From contig NZ_CP015103.1 in assembly GCF_002214505.1 (NCBI RefSeq), positions 558,001 to 622,000 of the forward strand: a DNA stretch of 64,000 nt, given 5' to 3'. The notes beneath the pieces are model-generated. The model was not told where the DNA came from and searched no databases. It was given only the letters and a program-made list of their open reading frames with translations. Numbering within the stretch: the first letter of the stretch is position 1; each line of letters starts with the position of its first letter. Shown in pieces: positions 16,778 through 27,600 of the stretch. The position numbers were made by a program, and so were the translations under genes. This DNA is from Thermococcus siculi (GTDB lineage: Archaea > Methanobacteriota_B > Thermococci > Thermococcales > Thermococcaceae).

Positions 16778-17469
16778 TGTTCGTCGTGATAATGGGTGCC
16801 GGAAGGGTCGGCTTCCTCGTGGCGAAGATGCTCGAGGAGGAGGGACACGACGTAACCATCATCGAGATGGACAAGGAGCGCGCCAAGGAGCTGTCCCTCC
16901 TCATCAACGGCCTCGTCATAGAGGGCGATGCAACCGACCCGAAGACCCTTGAGGAGGCCAACATAAAGCAGGCCGACGCCTTTGCCGCCCTAACCGGCAA
17001 GGACGACGCGAACCTGCTCGCTTGCATACTCGCGAAGCACCTTAACCCGAGGATAAAGACTTCCCTGAGGATAAGCAACCCCCAGAACAGGCGCATCTTC
17101 GAGGAAGTGAAGGACCTCAAGCGCTACTTCGACTTCGTTATCTCCCCGGAGGAGATAGCCGCGGAGTACATAAGCAGGAACATAGTGACGCCGGGCTTTG
17201 ACAGGGTCCTCTTCCCGAAGGAGGGGGCGGAGATAGTCAAGTTCAAGATCGACGAGAACAGCGAGATAGCCGGAAAGCTCGTTAAGGATCTAAAACTGCC
17301 GAAGGACGCGCTTATGATTGCAGTTTACGACGACAAGGGCAACCTGATAATCCCGTCCGGCGACACAAAGCTTCCCGAGAAGGGTCAGGTCATAGTCTTC
17401 GCCAAGAACAGCGTTCTGGAGGGCGTCAAGGGTCTGCTGGAGAGGAAAAAACAGACCAATGAAAGTTAA
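16777..17469 (+). CDS. TrkA-type NAD-binding potassium transport regulator
   Basis: This 230-residue cytosolic RCK protein has an N-terminal Rossmann domain with the dinucleotide-binding motif MGAGRVGFLVA (residues 5-15) and an acidic IIEMDK loop (about 29-34). A C-terminal RCK_C/TrkA_C domain (about 140-220) follows. Such proteins gate Trk/Ktr potassium transporters or channels in response to NAD(H) or other nucleotides. No membrane partner is nearby; instead it is coupled to secD by a TGATG overlap. A T7 run follows the stop. Confidence 0.92.
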   Translation: MFVVIMGAGRVGFLVAKMLEEEGHDVTIIEMDKERAKELSLLINGLVIEGDATDPKTLEEANIKQADAFAALTGKDDANLLACILAKHLNPRIKTSLRISNPQNRRIFEEVKDLKRYFDFVISPEEIAAEYISRNIVTPGFDRVLFPKEGAEIVKFKIDENSEIAGKLVKDLKLPKDALMIAVYDDKGNLIIPSGDTKLPEKGQVIVFAKNSVLEGVKGLLERKKQTNES

Positions 17470-17474
17470 TATGA

Positions 17475-17490
17475 TATTTTTTTCAACTTT
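17475..17490 (+). terminator. T-run terminator after trkA-like gene
   Basis: ATATTTTTTTCAACTTTT begins 5 bp after the stop at 17469 and holds seven consecutive T (17477-17483). Archaeal transcription ends at such oligo-T tracts without needing a hairpin. It separates the secF-secD-trkA unit from the ATP synthase operon. Confidence 0.6.
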
Positions 17491-17542
17491 TATGTCCACT
17501 TGTGTTCCTTCATCGTCAGATCTCTGGCACCGACGCCAAAAA

Positions 17543-17551
17543 CTATTTAAA
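17543..17551 (+). promoter_or_regulatory. Probable promoter of the ATP synthase operon
   Basis: CTATTTAAA is a good archaeal TATA box, followed at once by the short palindrome AACCGGTT. Transcription would begin near 17575, giving a leader of about 43 nt that ends in a G6 ribosome site (17606-17611) before atpH at 17618. No other strong promoter is visible before the last atp gene, so the nine genes are probably one message. Confidence 0.6.
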
Positions 17552-17617
17552 CCGGTTAGGGAAGCCAAAAGCGACGTGTGAGGATTAACCTGTTTTAGGG
17601 TCATTGGGGGGCTAATC

Positions 17618-17929
17618 ATGGAGGACGTCATCAAGCAGATTGTCGATGCAGAGAAAGAGGCCGAGGAACGCATCGAAAAGGCCAAGGAGGAGGCAAGGGA
17701 GATAGTTCTCAAGGCCCGTGAAGAGGCCAAGCTCATCGAGAAGGAGATCATCGAGAACGCCGAGAGCCAGGCACAGGCCCTAGTTGAGAAGGCCAGGCTC
17801 GAGGGTGAGGAGGAGGCAAAGAGAATAATCGAAGAGGGTGAGAGGGGGATAGAGGAGCTCAAGGTGAAGGCCACCAACAACCTTGAGGGCGCTATCTCGG
17901 CAGGTATAGCACTCGTGAGAGGGAGCTGA
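17618..17929 (+). CDS. atpH: A/V-type ATP synthase subunit H (stalk)
   Basis: This 103-residue protein is nearly continuous Ala/Glu/Lys-rich coiled coil (about residues 5-85). This is typical of archaeal AhaH, which pairs with subunit E to form the peripheral stalks that hold the catalytic head against the membrane part. It is first in the operon, with its stop 2 bp before atpI. There is no catalytic function of its own. Confidence 0.92.
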   Translation: MEDVIKQIVDAEKEAEERIEKAKEEAREIVLKAREEAKLIEKEIIENAESQAQALVEKARLEGEEEAKRIIEEGERGIEELKVKATNNLEGAISAGIALVRGS

Positions 17930-17931
17930 CG

Positions 17932-19911
17932 ATGTTCAGGCCCGAAGAAATGGTAAAGATTGAGATCATTACGCTCAACCGATACAAGGATACCCTTCTG
18001 ACGTACCTCCACGAGAACGGCGTCGTTGAGATAAGGGAGCTGGACGTCAAGGCGGCCCAGAAGGACTCGCCCAACGAGTACCACAGGAAGGCGGCCTCGT
18101 ACAGCATAACCATCTCGAGGCTGGTTGAGTTCCTGAAGGCCCACAGGAAGAAGACGGGCGGCGGCATAAAGGAGTTCATCTTCCCGCCGGAACGCGAGAG
18201 GAAGAAGTACCGCTACGAAGGCATCGAGAAGCTCATCAAGGACGTTGAGGACTTCCTGTCCCAGGTCGAGCCGGAGATAAAGGCGGTTGAGGGCAAGATA
18301 ACCTCCACCCAGACGGAGATTGAGAGGATAAAGCAGGAGATAGCGGTTCTTGAGATGCTCTCATCGCTCAACCTCGATGTGTCCTACCTTCGCTCAACGG
18401 ATATGCTTGAGATAGTCGTCGGAACGGTTGACAGGAACAAGTTCAAGCCCCTCGTTGAGGAGATCAACAGTGCCACGGAGGGGAGGGCAGTAATAGTCTC
18501 CAAGGACTTCAAGGACAAGGTTCTGGCCGTCTTCGTCTTCCTCAAGAGGGACTACGAGAGAGCCAACCCGATACTTGCCAAGTACTCACTCGAGAGGGTG
18601 GAGATACCCGAGGGTGAGGGAACCCCAAGGGAGCTTATAGCGGTTTACGGGGAGAAGCTAAGGAAGAAGGAAGAGGAACTCGAGAGCGCCAGGAAGGACG
18701 CCGAAATGCTGGCAGAGAAGTACTACGACGACGTGGTGTTCTACCAGGAGCTGATGGAGAACGAGCGTGACAAATCGACGGTACTTCCAATGCTCGCGAG
18801 GACGAACATGACCTTCGCTTTAACCGGCTGGCTCCCGAGGGCGAACGTCCCTGAGGTTCTCGAGGGAGTAAAGAAGGTCACCGAGGGCAAGGCCTACATC
18901 AACATCAGGGAACCGGACAGGGACGAGATCGACGAGATACCGATAAAGCTCAAGAACCCCGGCTGGGCTAGGCCCTTCGAGATGCTCACCGAGATGTACG
19001 GCGTTCCGAAATACGACGAGATAGACCCCACCCCGATCATAACCTTCACCTACTCGTTCTTCTTCGGCTTCATGCTCACCGACTTCATGTACGGCCTCAT
19101 CATAGCCATAATAGCGGCCCTGCTCGTCAAGGGGCACAAGAAGTTCAACGACGGTACCTACAAGTTCTCCTACACTCTGCTCATCAGCTCGTTCTTCACC
19201 ATGATAATGGGTGTCCTCTTCGGCAGCTACTTCGGCAACGCCCTCGATCTGGCAGGCTTCACCGTCCCGCGCGTCTGGGACACCTTCAAGGACGCGCTCG
19301 TCGTACTTCAGCTGGCGCTGGCGATAGGTCTCGCCCACCTCTTCCTCGGTTATACTGTGGGCTTCGTGGTCAGGCTCAAGAACGGCGACAAGAAGGGCGC
19401 ACTGCTCGACCAGCTCTCCTGGATGCTCATAATCCTCGCCATCGTTGCACTGGTACTTGGAAACCTCATACCTGGCAGCGCCATGACGGGCAAGGGGCTG
19501 TTCATAGTAGGCCTCGTACTCTTCGCGATAGGTGAGATAGTCAACAACGGCGGACTGGCGGTGCTGCTCATCATATCGGACTTCTTCGGCTTCATCGGCA
19601 GCTGGCTCAGCTACGCGAGGCTCATGGCTCTGGCGCTCGCAACTGCAGGAATAGCGATGGTCATCAACATCCTCGTCCAGATGATATGGGGAGTCAGCAT
19701 AGGCCCGGTTCCAATCGGCATAGTCATAGGTCTCATACTGTTTGTCGGCGGCCAGCTGTTTTCGGTCGCCATCAACGCGCTTGGAGCGTTTGTCCACTCG
19801 CTCCGTCTGCAGTACGTTGAATTTTTCGGAACGTTTTACTCAGGTGATGGTAAACCCTTCCAGCCCTTCAGGGCAAAAAGAGAGGTGTCTGAGTTAGAGT
19901 TTGAAGCTTAA
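17932..19911 (+). CDS. atpI: A/V-type ATP synthase subunit I (membrane a-subunit)
   Basis: This 659-residue protein has two parts: a cytoplasmic N-terminal half with coiled coils (about residues 90-135 and 240-290) and a C-terminal half with 7-8 membrane helices. The helix GSWLSYARLMALALATAGIAM (about 561) carries the essential Arg that works with the glutamate of subunit K in ion translocation. It forms the half-channels of the rotary motor. The start at 17932 follows the atpH stop closely. Confidence 0.96.
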   Translation: MFRPEEMVKIEIITLNRYKDTLLTYLHENGVVEIRELDVKAAQKDSPNEYHRKAASYSITISRLVEFLKAHRKKTGGGIKEFIFPPERERKKYRYEGIEKLIKDVEDFLSQVEPEIKAVEGKITSTQTEIERIKQEIAVLEMLSSLNLDVSYLRSTDMLEIVVGTVDRNKFKPLVEEINSATEGRAVIVSKDFKDKVLAVFVFLKRDYERANPILAKYSLERVEIPEGEGTPRELIAVYGEKLRKKEEELESARKDAEMLAEKYYDDVVFYQELMENERDKSTVLPMLARTNMTFALTGWLPRANVPEVLEGVKKVTEGKAYINIREPDRDEIDEIPIKLKNPGWARPFEMLTEMYGVPKYDEIDPTPIITFTYSFFFGFMLTDFMYGLIIAIIAALLVKGHKKFNDGTYKFSYTLLISSFFTMIMGVLFGSYFGNALDLAGFTVPRVWDTFKDALVVLQLALAIGLAHLFLGYTVGFVVRLKNGDKKGALLDQLSWMLIILAIVALVLGNLIPGSAMTGKGLFIVGLVLFAIGEIVNNGGLAVLLIISDFFGFIGSWLSYARLMALALATAGIAMVINILVQMIWGVSIGPVPIGIVIGLILFVGGQLFSVAINALGAFVHSLRLQYVEFFGTFYSGDGKPFQPFRAKREVSELEFEA

Positions 19912-19923
19912 GGAGGTGCATGA

Positions 19924-20415
<492 letters not shown>

Positions 20416-20452
20416 CTCCGCCGACTTTCTTTAATTCCAAGGAGGAAGGAGA

Positions 20453-21064
20453 ATGGAAGGGGCAGAGCTGATCATTCAGGAGATAAACAGGGAAGCGGAG
20501 CAGAAGATACAGTACATCCTCAAGCAGGCCCAGGAAGAGGCTGAGAAGATCAAGGCCGAGGCGAGAAAGAGGGCCGAGGCGAGGGCCGACTGGATACTCA
20601 GGAAGGCCAAGACCCAGGCCGAGATAGAGAGGCAGCGCATAGTGGCCAACGCCAGGCTCGAGGTCAGGAAGAAGCGCCTTCAGGTTCAGGAAGAGCTTAT
20701 ACAGGAGGTTATCTCGGCCCTCCGCGAGAGGCTGGCCGAGCTTCCCGACGAGGAGTACTTCCCGATGCTCGTCGACCTGACGGCGAAGGCCGTTGAGGAG
20801 CTCGGCGCCGAGAAGGTCGTCGTCCGTTCCAACGAGAAGACGCTGGAACTGCTCTCAGGGAGGCTCGATGAGTTCAGGAAAGCTCTCTCCGAGAAGCTCG
20901 GAAGGGAACTGGAGGTCACCCTCGGCGAGCCGATGGCCACGATAGGCGGCGTGGTGGTCGAGACCCCCGACGGGAGCGTCAGGGTGGACAACACCTTCGA
21001 GTCGAGGATAGAGAGGTTTGAGGGTGAGCTGAGGGCAGAGATCGCCAAGGCTCTCTTCGGGTGA
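20453..21064 (+). CDS. atpE: A/V-type ATP synthase subunit E (peripheral stalk)
   Basis: This 203-residue protein has an N-terminal charged coiled coil (about residues 5-100), then an alpha/beta C-terminal domain. That domain ends with IGGVVVETPDGSVRVDNTFESRIER, the block conserved in subunit E that contacts the catalytic head. It works with AtpH as the stator. GGAGGAAGGAG precedes the ATG. Its end overlaps or abuts atpC, depending on which start is used there. Confidence 0.95.
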   Translation: MEGAELIIQEINREAEQKIQYILKQAQEEAEKIKAEARKRAEARADWILRKAKTQAEIERQRIVANARLEVRKKRLQVQEELIQEVISALRERLAELPDEEYFPMLVDLTAKAVEELGAEKVVVRSNEKTLELLSGRLDEFRKALSEKLGRELEVTLGEPMATIGGVVVETPDGSVRVDNTFESRIERFEGELRAEIAKALFG

Positions 21065-21069
21065 GGGCA

Positions 21070-22170
21070 ATGGAACCAGAAGCGGTGAGCGGAATACTCA
21101 ACACGACACTCGCGGTGGTGTTCGCCTGGGTTGGCTATAAGACGGCCAAGATAATCTACAAGTACACCCCGTACTCCTATCCCAACGCCAGGATAAAGGC
21201 CATGGAGGCCAAGCTCCTCACCGAGCAGAGGTTCAACGAGCTTGCCGAGAGCAGGACACTTCAGAACTTCGTGGTTAGCCTGGAGGACACCGACTACAGG
21301 GACTACCTTGCGGGGATTTCCACCTACGACGTCGAGTCGATAGAGAGGGCCCTCGAGAAGGCCCTCGCCGGAACCTACGGACTCATGTTCAAGATACTCC
21401 CGAAGAGGGTCAACCCGTTCTTCAAGCTCATGCTCGAGGAGTGGGACGTCAGGAACATAGCGAGCGTCGTCAAGGCCAAGCTCGCCGGAGAGCCGGCCAT
21501 CGACTACGTTATGGAGATAGGAACCATGCTCCCCAAGGTCAAGGCCATGGCAGAGGCCAAGACCATGGAGGAGATACTGGTCATACTCGAGGGAACCCCC
21601 TACGAGGAACCCTACCAGAGGCTCCTCCTGGGTGAGCTTGACGTCAGGGCCTTCGAGACCGAACTCTACAGGATGCACTACGGGAAGCTACTCAACTACG
21701 CCCTCTCGAAGAAGGAGGACGAGAGGGTTATCTTAGAAGAGTTCGTCAGGCTCAGGATAGACAAGCTGAACATACTCACCGTCCTCCGCGCCAAAGCGGC
21801 CGGAATGTCGGCCGAGGAGATAAGCCCCATGCTCGTCCCCGGTGGAAGCGTCAAGCTCGACCCGCTCCTTCACGTGGACGATCTGAGCATGGCCTTGGCT
21901 GAGCTTGACTCCACCAAGTACGGCCCGGTCATCAGGGAGGTCAGGGAGGAGGTCGAGGGTGACCTGAGCGTCCTCGAAAAAGCCCTCGAGAGGCACATAC
22001 TCGAGAGGCTGAACGAACTCAACAGGTTCTACCCGCTCAGCGTCGCCGCGCCGCTCAGCTACATACTCCAGAAGGAGAGGGAAGTCAGGAAGCTCCGCGC
22101 GATAGTCAAGCTCATCAGCGACGGCCTTCCGCCGGAGAGGATAAAGGAGCTCGCGGGTGATGCCGCATGA
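21070..22170 (+). CDS. atpC: A/V-type ATP synthase subunit C (rotor-ring/central-stalk adaptor)
   Basis: This all-helical protein has about 366 residues. It belongs to the subunit C/d family and forms the funnel joining the central stalk D/F to the proteolipid ring. The internal threefold repeat of helical bundles is visible as recurring L..(Y/F)......E motifs. I prefer the ATG at 21070, since GGGTGAGG lies just before it; the GTG at 21061 overlaps the atpE stop and is an alternative. Its stop overlaps atpF (ATGA). Confidence 0.94.
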   Translation: MEPEAVSGILNTTLAVVFAWVGYKTAKIIYKYTPYSYPNARIKAMEAKLLTEQRFNELAESRTLQNFVVSLEDTDYRDYLAGISTYDVESIERALEKALAGTYGLMFKILPKRVNPFFKLMLEEWDVRNIASVVKAKLAGEPAIDYVMEIGTMLPKVKAMAEAKTMEEILVILEGTPYEEPYQRLLLGELDVRAFETELYRMHYGKLLNYALSKKEDERVILEEFVRLRIDKLNILTVLRAKAAGMSAEEISPMLVPGGSVKLDPLLHVDDLSMALAELDSTKYGPVIREVREEVEGDLSVLEKALERHILERLNELNRFYPLSVAAPLSYILQKEREVRKLRAIVKLISDGLPPERIKELAGDAA

Positions 22171-22475
22171 AGATAGCCGTTCTCGGCGACAGGGACACGG
22201 CGCTGGGCTTCAAACTTGCCGGCGCCCACGAGGTTTACTCGTTTGATGACACGCCCCTCGACATGGAGAGGCTCAGGAACAAGCTGAAGGAGCTTATAGA
22301 GAGGGGCGACGTGGGAATAATACTCCTAACGGAGAGGTTCGCCCAGAGGATTGAGATTCCAGAGGTTACCCTTCCGATCATCCTTCAGGTGCCGGACAAG
22401 TCCGGCTCCAGGCTGGGAGAAGAGGCGATTAAGGAGATTGTTAGGAGGGCAATTGGTGTTGAGCTGAAGAGGTGA
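22167..22475 (+). CDS. atpF: A/V-type ATP synthase subunit F (central stalk)
   Basis: This 102-residue alpha/beta (CheY-like) protein begins [18 protein letters not shown], the signature start of subunit F. It contains [13 protein letters not shown] and [10 protein letters not shown], both conserved. It binds subunit D in the rotor and modulates ATPase activity. Its ATG overlaps the atpC stop by 4 bp, and the stop lies 6 bp before atpA. Confidence 0.95.
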   Translation: MKIAVLGDRDTALGFKLAGAHEVYSFDDTPLDMERLRNKLKELIERGDVGIILLTERFAQRIEIPEVTLPIILQVPDKSGSRLGEEAIKEIVRRAIGVELKR

Positions 22476-22481
22476 AGGCAA

Positions 22482-24239
22482 ATGGGAAGGATAATTCGTG
22501 TTACGGGTCCGCTCGTCGTTGCCGACGGCATGAGGGGCTCGAAGATGTACGAGGTCGTTCGCGTCGGCGAAATGGGTCTCATAGGAGAAATCATCCGCCT
22601 TGAGGGAGACAAGGCTGTCATCCAGGTCTACGAGGAGACCGCAGGTATAAGACCGGGCGAGCCGGTCGAGGGAACCGGCGCCTCGCTCAGCGTCGAGCTT
22701 GGTCCGGGACTCCTCACGGCAATGTACGACGGTATTCAGAGGCCGCTCAACGTTCTCCGCGATTTGAGCGGCGACTTCATAGCGAGAGGTCTCACCGCCC
22801 CGGCCCTTCCGAGGGACAAGAAGTGGCACTTCACCCCAAAGGTGAAGGTCGGCGACAAAGTTACCGGCGGAGACATCCTTGGTGTCGTTCCCGAGACCAG
22901 CATCATCGAGCACAGAATCCTCGTCCCGCCTTGGGTCGAGGGCGAGATAGTTGAGATCGCTGAAGAAGGGGATTACACTATCGAGGAAGTCATAGCCAAG
23001 GTGAAGAAGCCGGACGGGAGCATAGAGGAGCTGAAGATGTACCACCGCTGGCCGGTCCGTGTCAAGAGGCCCTACAAGAACAAGCTCCCGCCGGAGGTCC
23101 CGCTCATCACCGGACAGAGAACCATCGACACCTTCTTCAGCCAGGCCAAGGGTGGAACCGCGGCAATTCCCGGCCCGTTCGGTTCCGGTAAGACCGTCAC
23201 CCAGCACCAGCTCGCTAAGTGGAGCGACGCGCAGGTTGTCGTTTACATCGGCTGCGGTGAGCGCGGTAACGAGATGACCGACGTTCTTGAAGAGTTCCCG
23301 AAGCTCAAGGATCCGAAGACCGGAAAACCCCTCATGGAGAGGACAGTTTTGATAGCCAACACTTCAAACATGCCAGTCGCCGCCCGTGAGGCTTCAATCT
23401 ACACCGGAATCACCATCGCCGAGTACTTTAGGGACATGGGCTACGACGTCGCCCTGATGGCTGACTCGACCAGCAGGTGGGCAGAGGCCCTCCGTGAGAT
23501 ATCCGGCCGTCTCGAGGAGATGCCCGGTGAGGAGGGTTACCCGGCCTACCTAGCGAGCAAGATAGCGGAGTTCTACGAGCGTGCCGGTCGTGTCATAACC
23601 CTCGGAAGCGACGAGAGGATAGGTAGCGTCTCGGTCATAGGTGCCGTTTCACCGCCCGGTGGTGACTTCAGCGAGCCGGTCGTCCAGAACACCCTCCGTG
23701 TCGTCAAGGTCTTCTGGGCACTGGATGCAGACCTCGCAAGGAGGAGGCACTTCCCGGCCATCAACTGGCTGAGGAGCTACTCCCTCTACGTCGACGCCAT
23801 CCAGGGCTGGTGGCACAGCAACGTTGATCCGGAATGGAGAAAGATGCGCGACCAGGCCATGGCCCTCCTCCAGAAGGAAGCTGAACTCCAGGAAATCGTC
23901 CGTATCGTCGGTCCCGACGCCCTTCCGGACAGGGAGAAGGCGATACTCATCGTCACCAGGATGATACGTGAGGACTACCTCCAGCAGGACGCCTTTGACG
24001 AGGTCGACACCTACTGCCCGCCGAAGAAGCAGGTTACGATGATGCGCGTTATCCTAAACTTCTACGAGAGGACCATGGAGGCCGTTGACAGGGGAGTTCC
24101 AGTCGACGAGATAGCGAAGCTCCCGGTCAGGGAGAAGATAGGCCGTATGAAGTACGAGCCGGAGATTGAGAAGGTCGCGGCACTCATCGATGAAACCAAC
24201 GAGCAGTTTGAGGAGCTATTTAAGAAGTACGGGGCGTGA
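22482..24239 (+). CDS. atpA: A/V-type ATP synthase catalytic subunit A
   Basis: This 585-residue catalytic subunit has a beta-barrel N-terminus, the bulge region specific to A/V ATPases (about residues 110-190), and the P-loop GPFGSGKT (about 232-239). The strand [21 protein letters not shown] and the C-terminal helical domain follow. There is no intein, although some Pyrococcus atpA genes carry one at the P-loop. The start GGTGAAGGCAAATG is clear. The stop overlaps the start region of atpB. Confidence 0.98.
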   Translation: MGRIIRVTGPLVVADGMRGSKMYEVVRVGEMGLIGEIIRLEGDKAVIQVYEETAGIRPGEPVEGTGASLSVELGPGLLTAMYDGIQRPLNVLRDLSGDFIARGLTAPALPRDKKWHFTPKVKVGDKVTGGDILGVVPETSIIEHRILVPPWVEGEIVEIAEEGDYTIEEVIAKVKKPDGSIEELKMYHRWPVRVKRPYKNKLPPEVPLITGQRTIDTFFSQAKGGTAAIPGPFGSGKTVTQHQLAKWSDAQVVVYIGCGERGNEMTDVLEEFPKLKDPKTGKPLMERTVLIANTSNMPVAAREASIYTGITIAEYFRDMGYDVALMADSTSRWAEALREISGRLEEMPGEEGYPAYLASKIAEFYERAGRVITLGSDERIGSVSVIGAVSPPGGDFSEPVVQNTLRVVKVFWALDADLARRRHFPAINWLRSYSLYVDAIQGWWHSNVDPEWRKMRDQAMALLQKEAELQEIVRIVGPDALPDREKAILIVTRMIREDYLQQDAFDEVDTYCPPKKQVTMMRVILNFYERTMEAVDRGVPVDEIAKLPVREKIGRMKYEPEIEKVAALIDETNEQFEELFKKYGA

Positions 24240-24244
24240 TGCTG

Positions 24245-25633
24245 ATGCCGGGAATGGAGTACTCAACCGTTAGCAAGATTTACGGCCCGCTCATGATCGT
24301 CCAGGGCGTCAAGGGCGTCGCCTACGGTGAGGTCGTTGAGATAGAGACGGAGAGGGGAGAGAAGAGGAAGGGTCAGGTCCTTGAGGCAAGGGAGGACATG
24401 GCCATCGTGCAGGTCTTCGAGGGTACTAGGGACCTCGACGTCAAGACCACGAGGGTTCGCTTCACCGGTGAGACCCTCAAGGTTCCGGTCTCAATGGACA
24501 TGCTCGGGAGGATATTCAACGGTATCGGCAAGCCCATCGATGGTGGCCCGGAGATAATACCCGAGGACAGGAGAGACGTCCACGGTGCGCCGCTCAACCC
24601 CGTCGCCCGTGCCTACCCGAGGGACTTCATCCAGACCGGTGTCTCGGCCATAGACGGAATGAACACCCTCATCCGCGGCCAGAAGCTCCCGATATTCAGC
24701 GGTTCCGGCCTTCCGCACAACATGCTCGCTGCCCAGATAGCCAGGCAGGCGAAGGTCCTCGGCGAGGAGGAGCAGTTCGCGGTCGTCTTCGCCGCTATGG
24801 GTATCACCTACGAGGAGGCCAACTTCTTCAAGAAGAGCTTCGAGGAGACCGGTGCCATAGAGAGGGCGGTCCTGTTCCTCAACTTAGCGGACGACCCGGC
24901 CATCGAGCGTATCATCACCCCGCGTATGGCCCTCACCGTTGCGGAATACCTCGCCTTCGACTACGACATGCAGGTCCTCGTCATCCTCACGGACATGACC
25001 AACTACGCAGAGGCCCTCCGTGAGATTTCCGCGGCTAGGGAAGAGGTTCCAGGAAGGCGCGGTTATCCGGGTTACATGTACACCGACCTGGCTACCATCT
25101 ACGAGCGCGCCGGTCGTGTCAGGGGCAGGAAGGGTTCGATAACCCAGGTGCCCATCCTGACGATGCCCGACGACGATATCACCCACCCGATTCCAGATTT
25201 GACCGGTTACATCACCGAAGGACAGATAGTCCTCAGCAGGGAGCTTCACAGGAAGGGTATCTATCCGCCCATCGACGTTCTCCCAAGCTTGAGCCGTCTG
25301 ATGAAGGACGGTATCGGTAAGGGAATGACCAGAGAAGACCACCCGCAGCTCAGCCAGCAGCTCTATGCAGCGTACGCCGAAGGAAGGTCGCTCAGGGACC
25401 TCGTTGCGGTCGTCGGTGAGGAGGCCCTGAGCGAGACCGACAGGAAGTACCTCAAGTTCGCGGAGCGCTTTGAGAAGGAGTTCGTCGCCCAGAGGTACGA
25501 TGAGGACAGGAGTATCGAGGAGACCCTCGACCTCGGCTGGGAGCTTCTCGCTGAGCTTCCGGAGAGCGAGCTGAAGCGTGTCAGGAAGGAATACATCCTC
25601 AAGTACCACCCGAAGTACAGGAAGAGGGCTTAA
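24245..25633 (+). CDS. atpB: A/V-type ATP synthase regulatory subunit B
   Basis: This non-catalytic nucleotide-binding subunit has about 462 residues. In place of a Walker A it has SGSGLPHN (about residue 154), the normal B-subunit form. [18 protein letters not shown] and the C-terminal helical domain are conserved. It alternates with subunit A in the hexameric head. Three in-frame starts exist (GTG 24236, ATG 24239, ATG 24245); the last gives the usual [10 protein letters not shown]-terminus. Confidence 0.97.
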   Translation: MPGMEYSTVSKIYGPLMIVQGVKGVAYGEVVEIETERGEKRKGQVLEAREDMAIVQVFEGTRDLDVKTTRVRFTGETLKVPVSMDMLGRIFNGIGKPIDGGPEIIPEDRRDVHGAPLNPVARAYPRDFIQTGVSAIDGMNTLIRGQKLPIFSGSGLPHNMLAAQIARQAKVLGEEEQFAVVFAAMGITYEEANFFKKSFEETGAIERAVLFLNLADDPAIERIITPRMALTVAEYLAFDYDMQVLVILTDMTNYAEALREISAAREEVPGRRGYPGYMYTDLATIYERAGRVRGRKGSITQVPILTMPDDDITHPIPDLTGYITEGQIVLSRELHRKGIYPPIDVLPSLSRLMKDGIGKGMTREDHPQLSQQLYAAYAEGRSLRDLVAVVGEEALSETDRKYLKFAERFEKEFVAQRYDEDRSIEETLDLGWELLAELPESELKRVRKEYILKYHPKYRKRA

Positions 25634-25661
25634 CGCCCCTTCAAAATTTTAGGTGGTCGAG

Positions 25662-26315
25662 ATGGCAGAGCTGCTCAACGTGAAGCCCACCAGGATGGAG
25701 CTCCTGAACCTCAAGAGGCGCATCAAGCTGGCCAAGAAGGGCCACAAGCTCCTCAAGGACAAGCAGGACGCCCTCATAATGGAGTTCTTCACAATCTACG
25801 ACGAGGCCCTCAGCCTCCGTGAGGAACTCGGCCTCAAAATGGCCGAGGCCTTCAGTGCCCTCCAGGAGGCGGAGATAGACGTCGGAACCCTCCGCCTCAG
25901 GGAGATCAGCCTCTCGGTCAAGCCGAACAGAGAGGTGGAGGTCAGGAAGAGGAACGTCATGGGCGTTCCCGTTCCGCTCATAGAGGCCGAGTCCTTCAAG
26001 AGGAGCGCCGGGGAGCGCGGCTACGCCTTCGTCTCCAGTTCGGCTAAGGTCGACCTCGCGGCCGAGAAGTTCGAGGAAGTCCTCGATCTGGCGGTTCGCC
26101 TGGCCGAGGTGGAGGAGACCCTCAAGAGACTCGCGAGGGAGATAGAGGTCACCAAGAGGCGCGTCAACGCCCTGGAGTACATCATAATCCCGCGCATGGA
26201 GGCGACTGTGAAGTTCATAAAGCAGCGCCTCGACGAGATGGAGCGCGAGAACTTCTTCAGGCTCAAGAGGGTCAAGGCCCTCATCGAGGCCAGGGCGCAG
26301 GCCGAAGGCTCCTGA
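25662..26315 (+). CDS. atpD: A/V-type ATP synthase subunit D (central rotor shaft)
   Basis: This protein of about 217 residues has two long antiparallel helices (about residues 5-75 and 120-205) forming the coiled-coil axle that turns inside the A/B hexamer. The opening [15 protein letters not shown] is the family signature. The ATG at 25662 is preferred over the GTG at 25653 because AGGTGG lies 5 bp before it. It is the last gene of the operon; T-rich sequence (cccttttatttc) follows the stop, which may also serve as the alaX TATA box. Confidence 0.96.
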   Translation: MAELLNVKPTRMELLNLKRRIKLAKKGHKLLKDKQDALIMEFFTIYDEALSLREELGLKMAEAFSALQEAEIDVGTLRLREISLSVKPNREVEVRKRNVMGVPVPLIEAESFKRSAGERGYAFVSSSAKVDLAAEKFEEVLDLAVRLAEVEETLKRLAREIEVTKRRVNALEYIIIPRMEATVKFIKQRLDEMERENFFRLKRVKALIEARAQAEGS

Positions 26316-26360
26316 CGGCAACCCTTTTATTTCTCCGGCATATTTTTCTCCGGTGGTGAC

Positions 26361-27599
26361 ATGACCGAGAAGCTGTTCTACAGGAACGCCTACCTGTGGG
26401 AGGCGGGAGCAACCGTTAGAAGCGTTGAAAAGAGAGACAATTTCGTCAGAATTCTCCTCGACAGGACGATATTCTATCCGGAAGGTGGCGGTCAGCCATC
26501 TGACAGGGGAATAATAGCCGGTGAGGGCTTCAAAATATTCGTGGACAAAGTTCACGGCAAGGACGAGATATGGCACGAGGGAAAACTGGAGGGCAGGCTC
26601 CCCGAACCGGGTGAACCGGTCAGGCTTGTTCTCGATGCTGAATGGCGCTACGAGAACATGCGCCAGCACACGGGTCAGCACATCCTCTCGGCGGTTTTCA
26701 AGGACATCTACGACGCCAACACGACGGGCTTCCAGATATTCGAGACGTACAACAAGATCGAGATAGACTACCCCGGTGAGCTGAGCTGGGACATGATACT
26801 CAAGGTCGAAAGGAGGGCCAACGAGGTCGTTTGGAGCGACCTTCCGGTTCAGGTGGAGGTTTACGACGAACTCCCGGACGAGCTGAGGAAAAAGCTCAGG
26901 AAGGAGCTTTCGGAGAAGGTGAAACCGCCGATAAGGATAGTTTCCATCCCCGGAGTTGACGTCATCCCCTGCGGGGGGACGCACGTTAGGAGCACCAGGG
27001 AAGTGGGCCTCATAAAGGTCATCAACTTCTACAGGAAGAGCCGGAAGCTCTGGCGCATAGAGTTCGTCTGCGGCAACAGGGCGCTTGGATACCTCGAGGA
27101 ACTCCTAAGCGACTATTGGTCGACCCTCGACGAGATGCCCAATAAGAACCGTCCGCTCGTCGAGCGCGTGAGGGAGCTGAAGGGTGAGATCGATGCCCTT
27201 GAGGAGCAGAAGGATTCACTCAGGAAAGAACTCTGGGAGTGGAAGGCTAGAGCTTTACTGAGCGAGGCGGAAGACATCAACGGCGTGAGGGTAATCGCCC
27301 ACCTGGAGAAGGCCCCTCTGAAGGATGCCCAGGCCTTCGTGGTGTACCTCGTCGACAAGAACCCGGGCACGGTCGCCCTGGTCGTCGGAGAGAACTACGT
27401 CATATTCGCCAGGAACAGGGACGTTGAGGGCGTTTCGATGAACGAGCTGCTCAAAGAGGTTCTATCGAAGACCGGTGGCGGTGGTGGCGGCAGCGATGTT
27501 CTAGCCAGGGGCGGAGGTTTCAAGGTGCCCCCAGAAGAAGTTCTCAACGTGGCGATGGAGGCTTTAGAATGTAGAATTAAGGGGAAGGATGCCCCCTGA
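26361..27599 (+). CDS. alaX: Alanyl-tRNA editing protein AlaX-L
   Basis: This trans-editing enzyme deacylates Ser- or Gly-mischarged tRNA-Ala. The 412-residue protein has a beta-barrel ([13 protein letters not shown], about residues 41-53), the zinc site HTGQH (H103, H107) and CGGTH (C204, H208), as in the AlaS editing domain. A C-terminal coiled coil and DHHA1-like segment TGGGGGGSDVLARGG mark the long (AlaX-L) form. A GGTGGTG site precedes the ATG. It stands alone between the ATP synthase operon and convergent genes. Confidence 0.94.
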   Translation: MTEKLFYRNAYLWEAGATVRSVEKRDNFVRILLDRTIFYPEGGGQPSDRGIIAGEGFKIFVDKVHGKDEIWHEGKLEGRLPEPGEPVRLVLDAEWRYENMRQHTGQHILSAVFKDIYDANTTGFQIFETYNKIEIDYPGELSWDMILKVERRANEVVWSDLPVQVEVYDELPDELRKKLRKELSEKVKPPIRIVSIPGVDVIPCGGTHVRSTREVGLIKVINFYRKSRKLWRIEFVCGNRALGYLEELLSDYWSTLDEMPNKNRPLVERVRELKGEIDALEEQKDSLRKELWEWKARALLSEAEDINGVRVIAHLEKAPLKDAQAFVVYLVDKNPGTVALVVGENYVIFARNRDVEGVSMNELLKEVLSKTGGGGGGSDVLARGGGFKVPPEEVLNVAMEALECRIKGKDAP

Positions 27600-27600
27600 A

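Noticed and set aside
18820-19797. Reverse-strand ORF of 325 codons inside atpI
   Set aside because: It mirrors the membrane part of atpI, giving Asp/Glu/Tyr/His-rich non-protein-like sequence. atpI is certain.
23140-23260. Possible intein in atpA at the P-loop
   Set aside because: Some Pyrococcus atpA genes have one, but here the P-loop GPFGSGKT is continuous and the protein has normal length.
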